Source of the DNA: Paenarthrobacter sp. DKR-5 | Lineage (GTDB): Bacteria > Actinomycetota > Actinomycetes > Actinomycetales > Micrococcaceae | Assembly (NCBI RefSeq): GCF_018531425.1 | Contig: NZ_JAHBOI010000001.1 | Coordinates: forward strand, 186,001-250,000 | Direction of reading: 5' to 3' | DNA length: 64,000 nt | Shown here: in pieces, positions 34,320 through 41,902 of the stretch | Numbering within the stretch: position 1 is the stretch's first letter | Layout: each line of letters starts with the position of its first letter | The notes under the pieces: model-generated | What the model saw: the letters and a program-made list of their open reading frames with translations, nothing else | Told to the model about the DNA's origin: nothing | The model's database searches: none | Position numbers and translations under genes: made by a program

Positions 34320-34784
34320 ATGACATATAACTCACACCCCGATGACCAGCCTTCTGAGAGATGGCGCCGCGCTACCGACGATGCTGAAGTCGCTAGTGTT
34401 CTCCCACAGTTCTCGTTTCAAGATCCGGTTGCGGTTGGAATGCTGTTCTGTAATGCCCTTGGTGATCCAGATTCGAACTTTAACGCGCTCTCCCGGTTGG
34501 CTACGCCCGAATCCTTGCCGGCCTTTGGCGACTTCAAGGACGCCGCCGCTTTTCTGGCATCAGTCAAGGACGCAGGTTACGGCTCGAACGCGGAGCGAGC
34601 CGTCGGAGATGATGGGGTCGCCTATTTCAAAATCCTGTCGGGCATTACCGAGAACTTTCAGCTACTAGAAGAGCAGATCATGGCTGGAGCGGGTGTCGTT
34701 ACTCTGGTCTGGCGCGAAGAGTTCGATGAGTGGCGTGTGCACAGCATCGGGGTACCGCTGAGGCCTGAAGACGTTCCGCACTGA
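34320..34784 (+). CDS. Hypothetical cargo protein of the element
   Basis: 154 residues, not recognised. A globular mix of helices and strands (VAVGMLFCNALGDPDSNF; GVVTLVWREEFDEWRVHSIG) near the right end of the element. ATG 34320 is chosen because TAGGCT lies 7 bases upstream, implying a leaderless start; GTG 34239 is possible. Lower G+C than the host genes. Cargo or regulatory role unknown. Confidence 0.55.
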   Translation: MTYNSHPDDQPSERWRRATDDAEVASVLPQFSFQDPVAVGMLFCNALGDPDSNFNALSRLATPESLPAFGDFKDAAAFLASVKDAGYGSNAERAVGDDGVAYFKILSGITENFQLLEEQIMAGAGVVTLVWREEFDEWRVHSIGVPLRPEDVPH

Positions 34785-34786
34785 TC

Positions 34787-35368
34787 GTGTTGCTCACTGA
34801 AGAATCGCGGCTCATACCTGTGAAGCCAAAGCTAGCCTTCACGCTGGATGAGGCGGCCGAGGCGTGCGGCTATAGCGTGGCCACGCTTCGCCGTGCCCTG
34901 CGCAACCATGACCTGATCGCCCGCTATGCCAACTCCAAGCCAGTGATCTTGGTTTCTGAACTAGAGGAGTGGCTATGCTCGCTGCCGATGGAGCCGAAGG
35001 GCGGATATCCGCCAGTCAGCCGGTTCGCTGAGGATGAGCAGTCAGACCTGCCCGGACCTGAACTAGACGTGTCGGGACAAGGGCAGCCGCTTCAAGCCCT
35101 GGCCGATCCCGAAGCGGCCTCGGGTCAACCACGCACCCAGCGTTCGTCCTCGCCGGTCTTTAGAACCCCGGAGGAGGTTGCTCCTGAGCTTGGTATTAGC
35201 AAGTCTTCCGTACGGACCTTCTGTCGCATATCCGGCGCCTACACCCGCGTAGGCAATCGGATGATGATGCACGCCGACGATGTAGAAGAGTTGGTCGAAT
35301 GGCTACGGCAGCGGCAAGCAAATAAGGATGGGCGATGGGTCGAGCCCGAGCGAGACCCGTTCGCTTAG
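34787..35368 (+). CDS. Protein with two excisionase-type HTH domains
   Basis: 193 residues. The N-terminal domain (FTLDEAAEACGYSVATLRRA, then KPVILVSELEEWL) and the C-terminal domain (FRTPEEVAPELGISKSSVRT, then RMMMHADDVEELVEWL) are both MerR/Xis-like winged helices, joined by a Pro/Gln-rich linker (about 70-120). A bivalent DNA-binding protein near attR fits bridging of two sites, such as attachment arms. GTG 34787 is 2 bp after the upstream stop, so it is coupled; GTG 34820 is an alternative. Confidence 0.7.
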   Translation: MLLTEESRLIPVKPKLAFTLDEAAEACGYSVATLRRALRNHDLIARYANSKPVILVSELEEWLCSLPMEPKGGYPPVSRFAEDEQSDLPGPELDVSGQGQPLQALADPEAASGQPRTQRSSSPVFRTPEEVAPELGISKSSVRTFCRISGAYTRVGNRMMMHADDVEELVEWLRQRQANKDGRWVEPERDPFA

Positions 35369-35384
35369 CGGGTAGCCTGTCCGC

Positions 35385-35624
35385 ATGCAGACTTTCGAGC
35401 TCACGTTTCTCTTCCCGCCGGACAGTAACGGCGGTCCGAGTCAATCACCTCCGCTCCAGTTTGATGCGGAGTCGGTCGATCACGCTAAGCGCTTGGCGGA
35501 CGGGATGATCGAGCAGGAAAGCCTCACGCACCGCACTGTAAGCATCGCTGTTCTAACGAAGGCGGACGACGAGCTTATGGAGATCAAGAGATGGGTCCGG
35601 GAAGGCGGGTGGAAGGACGCCTAG
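35385..35624 (+). CDS. Small hypothetical protein at the right end of the element
   Basis: 79 residues: a beta hairpin with FELTFLFPPDSNGG, then a helix-strand-helix (AESVDHAKRLADGMIEQ; TVSIAVLTKADDE). No family recognised. TAGCCT six bases before ATG 35385 could be a -10 for a leaderless message. It ends just before the arm repeats. Confidence 0.6.
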   Translation: MQTFELTFLFPPDSNGGPSQSPPLQFDAESVDHAKRLADGMIEQESLTHRTVSIAVLTKADDELMEIKRWVREGGWKDA

Positions 35625-35652
35625 TCCGCAAAAAGTCCGCAGCAGGTCCGCA
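35623..35652 (+). other. Right-end integrase arm-type repeats (3 copies)
   Basis: AGTCCGCA at 35623 and 35634 and GGTCCGCA at 35645, exactly 11 bp apart, same orientation as the left copies. They lie about 95 bp inside attR and look like binding sites for the integrase N-terminal domain. Confidence 0.68.
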
Positions 35653-35745
35653 AAAGGGCAATTTCCACCATCGGACACCAGCAGCCCAAACCCCGGCATC
35701 ACGCGGAACTTGGACGCGCACAACGCCGCTCAAGCGCGGGTCAGA

Positions 35746-35765
35746 AGTTCATCAACTACCGCTAA
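35746..35765 (+). other. attR core
   Basis: Exact 20-bp copy of the yajQ 3' end (27625-27644). It is not preceded by any yajQ coding sequence, so it marks the right boundary of the insertion. Confidence 0.9.
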
Positions 35766-35770
35766 GCAAC

Positions 35771-35807
35771 GCAAAGGCGCCGGTCCGCAGCGGACCGGCG
35801 CCTTTGC
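35771..35807. terminator. Displaced yajQ terminator
   Basis: Palindrome with arms GCAAAGGCGCCGGTCCGC and GCGGACCGGCGCCTTTGC, 5 bp after attR. Before insertion it would have followed yajQ directly. It now serves the kinase-like gene on the minus strand. Confidence 0.85.
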
Positions 35808-35831
35808 GCGTTAACAGGGCATCAGGGCTGC

Positions 35832-36731
35832 CTAGCCGACGACGGGCAGTGCGCCTTCGGCGATCTCGACCCGCACCCGGGTTTCCGCCGGCACATCCTT
35901 GACCTCGCCGTCGATCTGGTACGGCAGCGGCTTGAGGGTGGAGAACTCGTAGCTGCTGTGACTCGGCTGGTGGCCCAGTCCGATCGTCGCGGACCGCAGG
36001 GCCAGCAGCAGCACGCGCCACTTGGGCATGTGCGGGAAGGTCACCACCTCGAACCTGCCGTCATCCGGCTCCTCGTCCGCCTCGCTGAGCTTGGCGTACT
36101 TGGCCATCTGCGGGATGTTCGCGAACAAGAGGCTGTCGATCCGCCGGACCTTGCCGTTGGTGTGGCGGATTTCGAACGGCTGGAACTTCGCGAACGAGCG
36201 CACCACGGACACCATTTCCTTCAGCGATCCCTTGCCGCCCTTTTCGATGTCGATGGCCACGATCGGGGTCAGCCCGAACCCGATGTAGGAGTGGGCGTAG
36301 TGGGTTTCGGCGTCGGGACCGTCGCCGGTGACCAGGCGCAGCAGGTCGATGCGGCGCACGTTGGCCTCGACGATCGCGTCCGCGAGCGGCTGGCGCTTGG
36401 TGGTCCGGCGGTGGTCGTTGGCGTTGCCCGCGGCCATCACGGCGCATACAGCGTCGGGGTTGTCCGCGACCATCACGCCGTTCACGACCTCGTTGTAGCC
36501 GCCGTCGCCGCTGACCGAGACGACCAGGGCGTGCCCCTTGGCTGCGGCCTCCCTCGCCAGCTCGACGGCGTGCCCGGCGTGCTCCGTGGGCTTGAGTTCG
36601 ACGACGGCGTCGGCAGGAAGGCGCTCGCGCAGCTCGTCGTGCAGCTCCTTGGCCATCCCCGGTGCGTCCCCGGTGCTGTTGGGGTTGAAAATGATCGAGA
36701 TGGAATCGAAGGGGTGGGCATGATCGGGCAT
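35832..36731 (-). CDS. Diacylglycerol/lipid kinase family protein
   Basis: 299 residues with the catalytic domain of the DagK/YegS/sphingosine kinase family: IIFNPNSTGDAPG at the N-terminus, the glycine-rich SVSGDGGYNEVVNGVMV near residue 100, and a late beta domain (LKPLPYQIDGEV). It probably phosphorylates diacylglycerol or a related lipid with ATP at the membrane. TGGAGG precedes ATG 36731; the open frame upstream looks non-coding. The classical GGDGT reads GDGGY here, a variant of the nucleotide loop. Confidence 0.85.
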   Translation of the reverse strand: MPDHAHPFDSISIIFNPNSTGDAPGMAKELHDELRERLPADAVVELKPTEHAGHAVELAREAAAKGHALVVSVSGDGGYNEVVNGVMVADNPDAVCAVMAAGNANDHRRTTKRQPLADAIVEANVRRIDLLRLVTGDGPDAETHYAHSYIGFGLTPIVAIDIEKGGKGSLKEMVSVVRSFAKFQPFEIRHTNGKVRRIDSLLFANIPQMAKYAKLSEADEEPDDGRFEVVTFPHMPKWRVLLLALRSATIGLGHQPSHSSYEFSTLKPLPYQIDGEVKDVPAETRVRVEIAEGALPVVG

Positions 36732-36816
36732 GTAAAGCCTCCATTGCGGGCGGATACGTCTGACCCCGGCGAGCGCAGTCTGCTTCGCACGGTTCATGCC
36801 GGGTCTGTACTGAAGT

Positions 36817-37470
36817 CTAGAACGGATCTCCCGCCGGGCCGTCCGCTCCGCTGCCGGCCAGCTCGGGGCTGACGACCGGCTCCCCCATCCAGGTGAGCAC
36901 CTCGTAGCGCCGGTCCGTGGCGTCAAGGACGACAACGCCGGTGTTGCCCAGCTGGGACCGGACAAGGAAGTCCGGCCCGAGGTTTACTGCCCGCGCGGCC
37001 GTCCAGGCACGGATCATTGCACCGTGGCTGACCATCGCCACGGTATCGTGACCGGAGCCGAGAGCCTCGGCGACGACGGCGTCGAATCGGGAGAAGGTCT
37101 CGTGTCCCGCCGGGCCGCCCGGCATCGCCCGCTCCAGCTCCCCGCTGGTCCAGGCGTGGACGGTACTCATGTAGCTGCGGACGGCCTCTTCGTCGCTGCG
37201 CAGTTCCAGGTGGCCCGCGGCGATTTCACGCAGTCCCGCGCGCACCAGGACGTCCAGGCCCAGGGCGTCCGCCAGCGGGGCGGCGGTCAGCTGGGCGCGC
37301 AGCTGGTTCGAGGCGAACAGGGCCCCGATGCCCTCGTTGCCGAGGAGCTCAGGAAGCGCGGCTGCCTGCCGGCGGCCGAGCTCGGTCAGTTCGGGCCCGG
37401 GCACGCCGGTGTCCAGCAGCTGGGCCACGTTCGAGGGCGTTTGGCCGTGGCGGATCAGGATCAGTCTCAC
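36817..37470 (-). CDS. Histidine phosphatase (phosphoglycerate mutase-like)
   Basis: 217 residues. The N-terminal RHGQTPSN carries the phospho-accepting His near residue 8, and MVSHGAMIRAW near 150 supplies the second His. The family includes sugar-phosphate phosphatases and mutases; the broad-specificity phosphatase branch is likelier than glycolytic mutase, given the divergent middle. The GTG start at 37470 lies 4 bp after the htpX stop, so it is probably in the same operon. Confidence 0.87.
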   Translation of the reverse strand: MRLILIRHGQTPSNVAQLLDTGVPGPELTELGRRQAAALPELLGNEGIGALFASNQLRAQLTAAPLADALGLDVLVRAGLREIAAGHLELRSDEEAVRSYMSTVHAWTSGELERAMPGGPAGHETFSRFDAVVAEALGSGHDTVAMVSHGAMIRAWTAARAVNLGPDFLVRSQLGNTGVVVLDATDRRYEVLTWMGEPVVSPELAGSGADGPAGDPF

Positions 37471-37473
37471 GGC

Positions 37474-38361
37474 TCACCACCCCAAGGGGCGGCCGGCCAT
37501 CTTCTCAAGCCTGTCGATCCGGTCCGCCATCGGCGGATGGGTGGAGAACATCCGGCTCAGGCCTGCGCCGCGGAAGGGGTTGGCGATCATCAGATGCGAG
37601 GTGTTCACCAGCCGCTGGTCCTGCGGCAGCGGCGCCCGCTGGATCCCCATTTCGAGCTTGCGCAGTGCCGCCGCGAGGGCGAGCGGGTCGTCGGTGAGGC
37701 GCGAGCCGTCCTCGTCGGCGTCGTACTCGCGGGTGCGGCTGATGGCCATCTGGATGACCATCGCAGCGACCGGGGCCAGCAGCGAGGTGACCAGCAGCGC
37801 AAGCGGGTTGGCACGGTCCCTGTCATTGCCGCCGCCGCCGAAGAACAGCATGAACTGGGCGGCGGACGTGATCACGCCGGCCACGGCCGCGGCGACGGAC
37901 GAGGTCAGGATGTCCCGGTTGTAGACGTGCATAAGTTCATGGCCGAGCACCCCGCGCAGTTCGCGTTCGTCGAGGATCCGCATGATGCCCTCGGTGCAGC
38001 AGACGGCCGCGTTCTGCGGGTTGCGGCCGGTCGCGAAGGCGTTCGGGGACTGCGTGGGCGAGACGAACAGCCGCGGCATGGGCTGGTTGGCGCGCATGGA
38101 GAGTTCGCGCACGATCCGGTAGAGGCCGGGAGCTTCCGCTTCGGACACGGGGTAGGCCTGCATGGAGCGGATGGCGATCTTGTCGCTGTTCCAGTAGCCG
38201 TACGCCGTCGTGGCCAGCCCGATCAGCATGAACACCCAGATGATGCTGGGGCTGCGCAGGCTGTTCGCGAGCAGCGCGCCGATGAGCAACAGCACCACCC
38301 ACAGCACGCCGAACAGGGCCGCGGTCTTCAGGCCGTTGTGATGTTGGTGCACCGTTCTCAT
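37474..38361 (-). CDS. htpX: HtpX-like zinc metalloprotease
   Basis: 295-residue membrane protease (M48). Two N-terminal helices (residues 15-60), the zinc motif HELMH near 140, two more helices, then the third zinc ligand in SRTREYDADEDGSR near 215. It degrades misfolded membrane proteins under envelope stress. ATG 38361 has AAGGGGA before it. Followed closely by the histidine phosphatase. Confidence 0.92.
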   Translation of the reverse strand: MRTVHQHHNGLKTAALFGVLWVVLLLIGALLANSLRSPSIIWVFMLIGLATTAYGYWNSDKIAIRSMQAYPVSEAEAPGLYRIVRELSMRANQPMPRLFVSPTQSPNAFATGRNPQNAAVCCTEGIMRILDERELRGVLGHELMHVYNRDILTSSVAAAVAGVITSAAQFMLFFGGGGNDRDRANPLALLVTSLLAPVAAMVIQMAISRTREYDADEDGSRLTDDPLALAAALRKLEMGIQRAPLPQDQRLVNTSHLMIANPFRGAGLSRMFSTHPPMADRIDRLEKMAGRPLGW

Positions 38362-38451
38362 TCCCCTTCGTCGATCCCGCGATGCTTCCGGTGCGGGGTC
38401 ATTGGATACAACGCCGCCGCCGGGAAATCCGTTCCCGGTTCCGGCCCCATG

Positions 38452-39723
38452 CTACGGCTGCGGGCGGCGCGCGTCGTAACGGGCAAAGCCAGGTTGCCAG
38501 CGGGAGAGCAGCCACACCCCCAGCACACAGAGCAGTCCTCCGGCGACGGCGGCCCAGCCCTCCCCCAACAGCTGGCCGTTGCCGCCGGCGACCAGGTCGC
38601 CCAGCCTCGGGCCGCCGGCGACGACGACGATGAAGACGCCCTGCAGCCGCCCCCGCATCGAGTCAGGGGTCGCTGCCTGCAGGATGGTGTTGCGGAACAC
38701 CGAGCTGACGGAGTCAGCGGCGCCGGCGAGCACCAGGAACGTAGCCGCCGGCACGATCCACACCGACGGCACCGGCCCCTCGTGCCGGCCGGCGAGCAGC
38801 ACGACCGCGCCGAACGCCGCGATCGACAGGCCCCACGCCGCGACACACCACAGCACCATCAGGCCTTGGCGGCGGACCGCCCCGAGCGGGCCGGAGAAGA
38901 TGGCGGCGAGCGCGGAGCCGGCGGCGATGGCGGCCAGCAGGATGCCCACGGTGGCGGGGCCGCCGCCGAGCATCAGCGCCCCGATGGCCGGCAGCAGGCT
39001 CCGGGGCATCGCGAAGACCATGGCCGCAAGGTCCACCAGGAAGGTCATCCGGACGTTGGGCCTGGTGCCGAGGAAATGCAGCCCCTGGACCACCGAACGC
39101 AGCCCCGGCCGGTGCACCTCGCCCTCCGGCGGCATCGACGGCAGTTTCACGAGGGCCCAGAGCGCGGCAGTGAACGTCACGACGTCGACCGTGTACGTCC
39201 ACGCGAACCCCGCCTGGCTGACCAGCACGCCGGCGAGCAGCGGCCCCACCGACATGCCGACGCTGAAGATGATCAGGCCCAGCGCGTTGGCCGCGGGCAG
39301 CAGCTCGGGCCGGACCAGGCGCGGAATGATGGCACTGCGGGCGGGCTGGTTGATCCCGGCCGCGGCGCTCTGCACGGCAACCAGCAGGTAGAGCAGCCAG
39401 ACGTTCTCCAGCTGCAGCCACGCCTGCAGCGCGATGCCGGTGGTCACCAGCCACAGCACGAGGCCCGAGAGCAGGGCCACGGTGCGCCGGTCGTGCGCGT
39501 CGATCACCGAACCGCCGTAAAGGCCGGCGACGACCAGCGGCAGCAGCGAGAACACGCCGAGGAGCCCGACAGCGAAGGTGGAGCCCGTGAGCTGGTAGAT
39601 CTGCAGGCTGACGGCCACCACCGTCAGCTGGGTGCCCACCGAGGACAGTGCCAGGCCGCCCCAGAGCCGGCGGTAGGCGGGGCTTTCCTTCAGCGGGGTG
39701 ATGTCGGCGAGCAGGCTCCTCAT
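38452..39723 (-). CDS. MFS transporter (EntS-like)
   Basis: 423 residues, 12 helices: WGGLALSSVGTQLTVVAVSLQ in helix 1, DAHDRRTVALLSG after helix 2, ADSVSSVFRNTILQAATPD in helix 10. This is the enterobactin-exporter/DHA3 branch, which exports small molecules or lipophilic compounds. Its ATG overlaps the stop of the phosphatidyltransferase gene (ATGA); it is the last gene of a four-gene lipid-type operon. Confidence 0.83.
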   Translation of the reverse strand: MRSLLADITPLKESPAYRRLWGGLALSSVGTQLTVVAVSLQIYQLTGSTFAVGLLGVFSLLPLVVAGLYGGSVIDAHDRRTVALLSGLVLWLVTTGIALQAWLQLENVWLLYLLVAVQSAAAGINQPARSAIIPRLVRPELLPAANALGLIIFSVGMSVGPLLAGVLVSQAGFAWTYTVDVVTFTAALWALVKLPSMPPEGEVHRPGLRSVVQGLHFLGTRPNVRMTFLVDLAAMVFAMPRSLLPAIGALMLGGGPATVGILLAAIAAGSALAAIFSGPLGAVRRQGLMVLWCVAAWGLSIAAFGAVVLLAGRHEGPVPSVWIVPAATFLVLAGAADSVSSVFRNTILQAATPDSMRGRLQGVFIVVVAGGPRLGDLVAGGNGQLLGEGWAAVAGGLLCVLGVWLLSRWQPGFARYDARRPQP

Positions 39724-40316
39724 CGCGGCCCCTCAGCCTGTCCCGTGGCGCGGCGGAGCCTGACCATCCGGGCGGTGTACTGCGCGGCGGCCAGCAGATG
39801 GCCGGCAATCCCTGCCAGCACCAGCAGCAGGCCCGCGCCGCTGACCGGGGTGTCCAGCAGGGGTGCCGTGTTCCCGAGCAGCACGGTGGGCAGGCCGGCC
39901 AGCAGGAAGGCGGTGCGCCATTTGCCCAGCCTGCTGACCTCCAGCGCGGGCGGCCCGCGAAAAAGCAGCGCCGCGGTCAGGGCCAGGACAACGTCCGGAA
40001 CCAGGACCAGGAGCAGGACCCACCAGAAGAGGTATCCCGCGGCGCCGAGGCCGCCCAGCACGACGAGCACCGTCAGCCGGTCCGCCAGCGGGTCCACGGT
40101 GGCGCCGAACCGGGAAACGACGTGCCAGCGCCGGGCCAGGAAGCCGTCGGCCCAGTCGGACAGCCCGATGATTACCAGCGCGGCAAGCGCCCGCTCCGGG
40201 CTCCGCGCGCCAAGCAGCAGCCAGAGGAAGACCGGCAGCAGGATGATCCGCAGGACGGTCAGGGCATTGGGCAGCGCGCGCCGGAGCCGGGCGCCCGCCG
40301 GAACCGGGGCAGGCAC
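39720..40316 (-). CDS. CDP-alcohol phosphatidyltransferase
   Basis: 198 residues, about six membrane helices. The signature runs DWADGFLARRW, then GATVDPLADR, that is D-G-x2-A-R-x8-G-x3-D-x3-D. It transfers a phosphatidyl group from CDP-diacylglycerol to an alcohol at the cytoplasmic membrane; the acceptor (glycerol phosphate, inositol phosphate or another) is not settled. GTG 40316 is one base past the preceding gene's stop. Upstream frame in the lipase region is antisense noise. Confidence 0.88.
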   Translation of the reverse strand: MPAPVPAGARLRRALPNALTVLRIILLPVFLWLLLGARSPERALAALVIIGLSDWADGFLARRWHVVSRFGATVDPLADRLTVLVVLGGLGAAGYLFWWVLLLVLVPDVVLALTAALLFRGPPALEVSRLGKWRTAFLLAGLPTVLLGNTAPLLDTPVSGAGLLLVLAGIAGHLLAAAQYTARMVRLRRATGQAEGPR

Positions 40317-40317
40317 G

Positions 40318-41064
40318 TCAGGACACCTTGGCGTGCGCGGTTCCACCCGGATCCTCGCCGGGTCCGCGGGCCTCGCCGCCCGCCGCGAGGAAGCCGTCCA
40401 GCTCGTCGCGCAGTGCGACGGTGCCGAGGATGCGGAAGTGGCCGACGACGTCGAGCTCCACGTTGCGCGCGCCCTCCAGCCTGCTGCCCCCGAGCACCTG
40501 GGGATCGAAGCGGCTGAAGACCGAGGTGATGTGCGCGTTGGCCTCGAGGTTCTCCTGCAGCGCGATGATCGTCGCGTGCCGGGGCGAGAAGGCGCGCAGC
40601 GTGGACACCGGAGCAAAGCGGGCGTAGCGGTTGCCGGCGAACGGCGTATTGATGGCCATCATGGCCGAGATCCGGCCGTCGTCGAAGGCCGTCATCAGGT
40701 ACTTGCCGATCAGGCCGCCCTTGCTGTGGGCGACCACCAGCGCCTCGTGCACCTGCAGCCGCCGCAGCTCCTCCTGCACCAGGAGGGCGGAGTCCGCCAC
40801 GGGCCGGTGGTTGCGGCCCAGCGCCGGGAAAACGAGCACGCGGAAGCCCCGGTGTTCCAGCCACGGAATGAGCGGCGCCATGAAGTGCCAGCGCTCGTAG
40901 ACGCCGGGCAGCAGCACGACGGCGGGCCTGGCGGAGGCCTCCTGCTCCGCGAGCGGGAGGCGGCTGCGCAGCCCCAGCGCCTGGTACCGGGTCACGTAGG
41001 CCCAGTCGCGGGCCAGGTCCACCATCAGCGCGCGGCGGGCTGCCAGCGGGCCGGCAGCCTTCAC
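40318..41064 (-). CDS. Alpha/beta hydrolase, triacylglycerol-lipase-like
   Basis: 248 residues. The nucleophile elbow is VVAHSKGG (A-H-S-K-G) near residue 115, preceded by the oxyanion region LLPGVYERW near 50. A late His lies in LDVVGHFRILGT. Lipase/esterase acting on lipids or acyl glycerols; not secreted (no signal). The start overlaps the upstream hydrolase stop by 4 bp. Confidence 0.82.
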   Translation of the reverse strand: MKAAGPLAARRALMVDLARDWAYVTRYQALGLRSRLPLAEQEASARPAVVLLPGVYERWHFMAPLIPWLEHRGFRVLVFPALGRNHRPVADSALLVQEELRRLQVHEALVVAHSKGGLIGKYLMTAFDDGRISAMMAINTPFAGNRYARFAPVSTLRAFSPRHATIIALQENLEANAHITSVFSRFDPQVLGGSRLEGARNVELDVVGHFRILGTVALRDELDGFLAAGGEARGPGEDPGGTAHAKVS

Positions 41065-41810
41065 GGCGCCACCGTCCGGAGCATGCCGGCCACCGCTTCC
41101 GGGTCGCGGTACATGAGCACGTGCGCTGCGCCGTCGACCTGCCGGACCTCCGCTTCCCGGGCAAGCGCGGCCAGCCGCTCCAGCCAGGGACGCGGCGCTA
41201 TCGGATCGGCCGTGCCGGCGGCGATCAGTACCGGTGCCTCCACCAGGCCGATCCGCTCCTCCAGCCGGTGCTCCATCATCTTTCGCAGCGTCTTCACGTA
41301 CCAGCGCGGGCCGCAGCGCAGGTAGTCGGAGAGCACCACCCGGTTCACGCCGGCAGGCTCTCGCAGCGTGTCCAGCAGCAGCCGACCGGCCTGGGCTCGG
41401 ACGGTGCGCCGGGCATCGTCGACGGTGGGCCCGAGCAGCACGAGCCGTCGGGTGGCCGCAGGCCGCTGCAGTGCCATCTCGGTGACCACCTGGCTGCCCA
41501 TCGAATGGCCCACCAGCACGGCTTGGTCCAGCCCCGCCGCGTCGAGGGCGGCCCAGAGCACCCGGGCGAAGTCCGCCATCGCCAGCGGCCGGTGGGGTTC
41601 GTCGGTCCGGCCGAAGCCAGGCATCTCGACCACATAGACGGTGTTTTTGAGGGCCAGTTCACGGGCCAGCGGCAGGAAATAGCGGGAGGAAACACCGATG
41701 CCGTGCACCAGCACGTAGACCTCGCCGCCGTCGCCCGCCTTCGTCACGAACACGTCGCGCTTGGCCAGGCCGGGCAGGTCGACGGGAAAATTTGAGAAAC
41801 CCGATGCCAT
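41061..41810 (-). CDS. Alpha/beta hydrolase
   Basis: 249 residues with the canonical fold: VLVHGIGVSSRYFLPLA (oxyanion), VLVGHSMGSQVVTEMA with the Ser nucleophile near residue 103, Asp in AGTADPIAP near 195, His in DGAAHVLMYRDPE near 225. Esterase or related; substrate unknown. CAGGAGG precedes ATG 41810. First gene of the four-gene overlapping operon with a lipase, phosphatidyltransferase and exporter. Confidence 0.85.
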   Translation of the reverse strand: MASGFSNFPVDLPGLAKRDVFVTKAGDGGEVYVLVHGIGVSSRYFLPLARELALKNTVYVVEMPGFGRTDEPHRPLAMADFARVLWAALDAAGLDQAVLVGHSMGSQVVTEMALQRPAATRRLVLLGPTVDDARRTVRAQAGRLLLDTLREPAGVNRVVLSDYLRCGPRWYVKTLRKMMEHRLEERIGLVEAPVLIAAGTADPIAPRPWLERLAALAREAEVRQVDGAAHVLMYRDPEAVAGMLRTVAP

Positions 41811-41902
41811 TGAACCTCCTGGCGATCACTGTAATACGCCGCCGCGCAAGCGCCGGCCAGGGCTTGTTTTGAATTACTCACAATAAGTGTTTGACTGGCG
41901 TC

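Larger units (their letters stand above)
27625..35765. mobile_element. 8.1 kb capsid-encoding phage satellite-like integrated element
   Basis: Bounded by the 20-bp direct repeat AGTTCATCAACTACCGCTAA (27625-27644 and 35746-35765). It contains integrase, repressor, excisionase-like protein, many overlapping small genes, a winged-helix replication-like protein, an HK97-type major capsid protein plus a small head protein, and a tandem-HTH protein. No terminase, portal, protease, tail or lysis gene is visible. Size and content recall capsid-bearing satellites and the small phiRv1/phiRv2-type elements of mycobacteria. Base composition is visibly lower in G+C in places (for example 28.8-29.4 and 34.2-35.6 kb), and the small genes read through overlapping starts, both typical of phage DNA. 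Confidence 0.9.

Noticed and set aside
34126-34323. 65-codon plus-strand frame before the cargo gene
   Set aside because: No ribosome site, Arg/Ser-rich random composition, and it contains the direct repeats of the non-coding segment.
27625-35765. A CRISPR or toxin-antitoxin system in the element
   Set aside because: No repeat-spacer array, Cas-like gene or toxin/antitoxin pair was seen; the short repeats are iteron, operator or arm-type.
35782-35789. GGTCCGCA as a sixth integrase arm site
   Set aside because: It lies outside the element, inside the stem of the yajQ terminator, and is out of 11-bp phase with the other copies.
37024-41325. Open plus-strand frame of about 1430 codons
   Set aside because: It lies antisense to six well-supported genes (phosphatase, HtpX, MFS, phosphatidyltransferase, two hydrolases). 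GC-rich third positions leave the opposite strand open; the translation is low-complexity Arg/Gly/Gln with no domain.
41840-41900. A Fur/PerR box before the Fur-family gene
   Set aside because: The AT-rich stretch has only a weak imperfect inverted repeat; not enough to call an operator.
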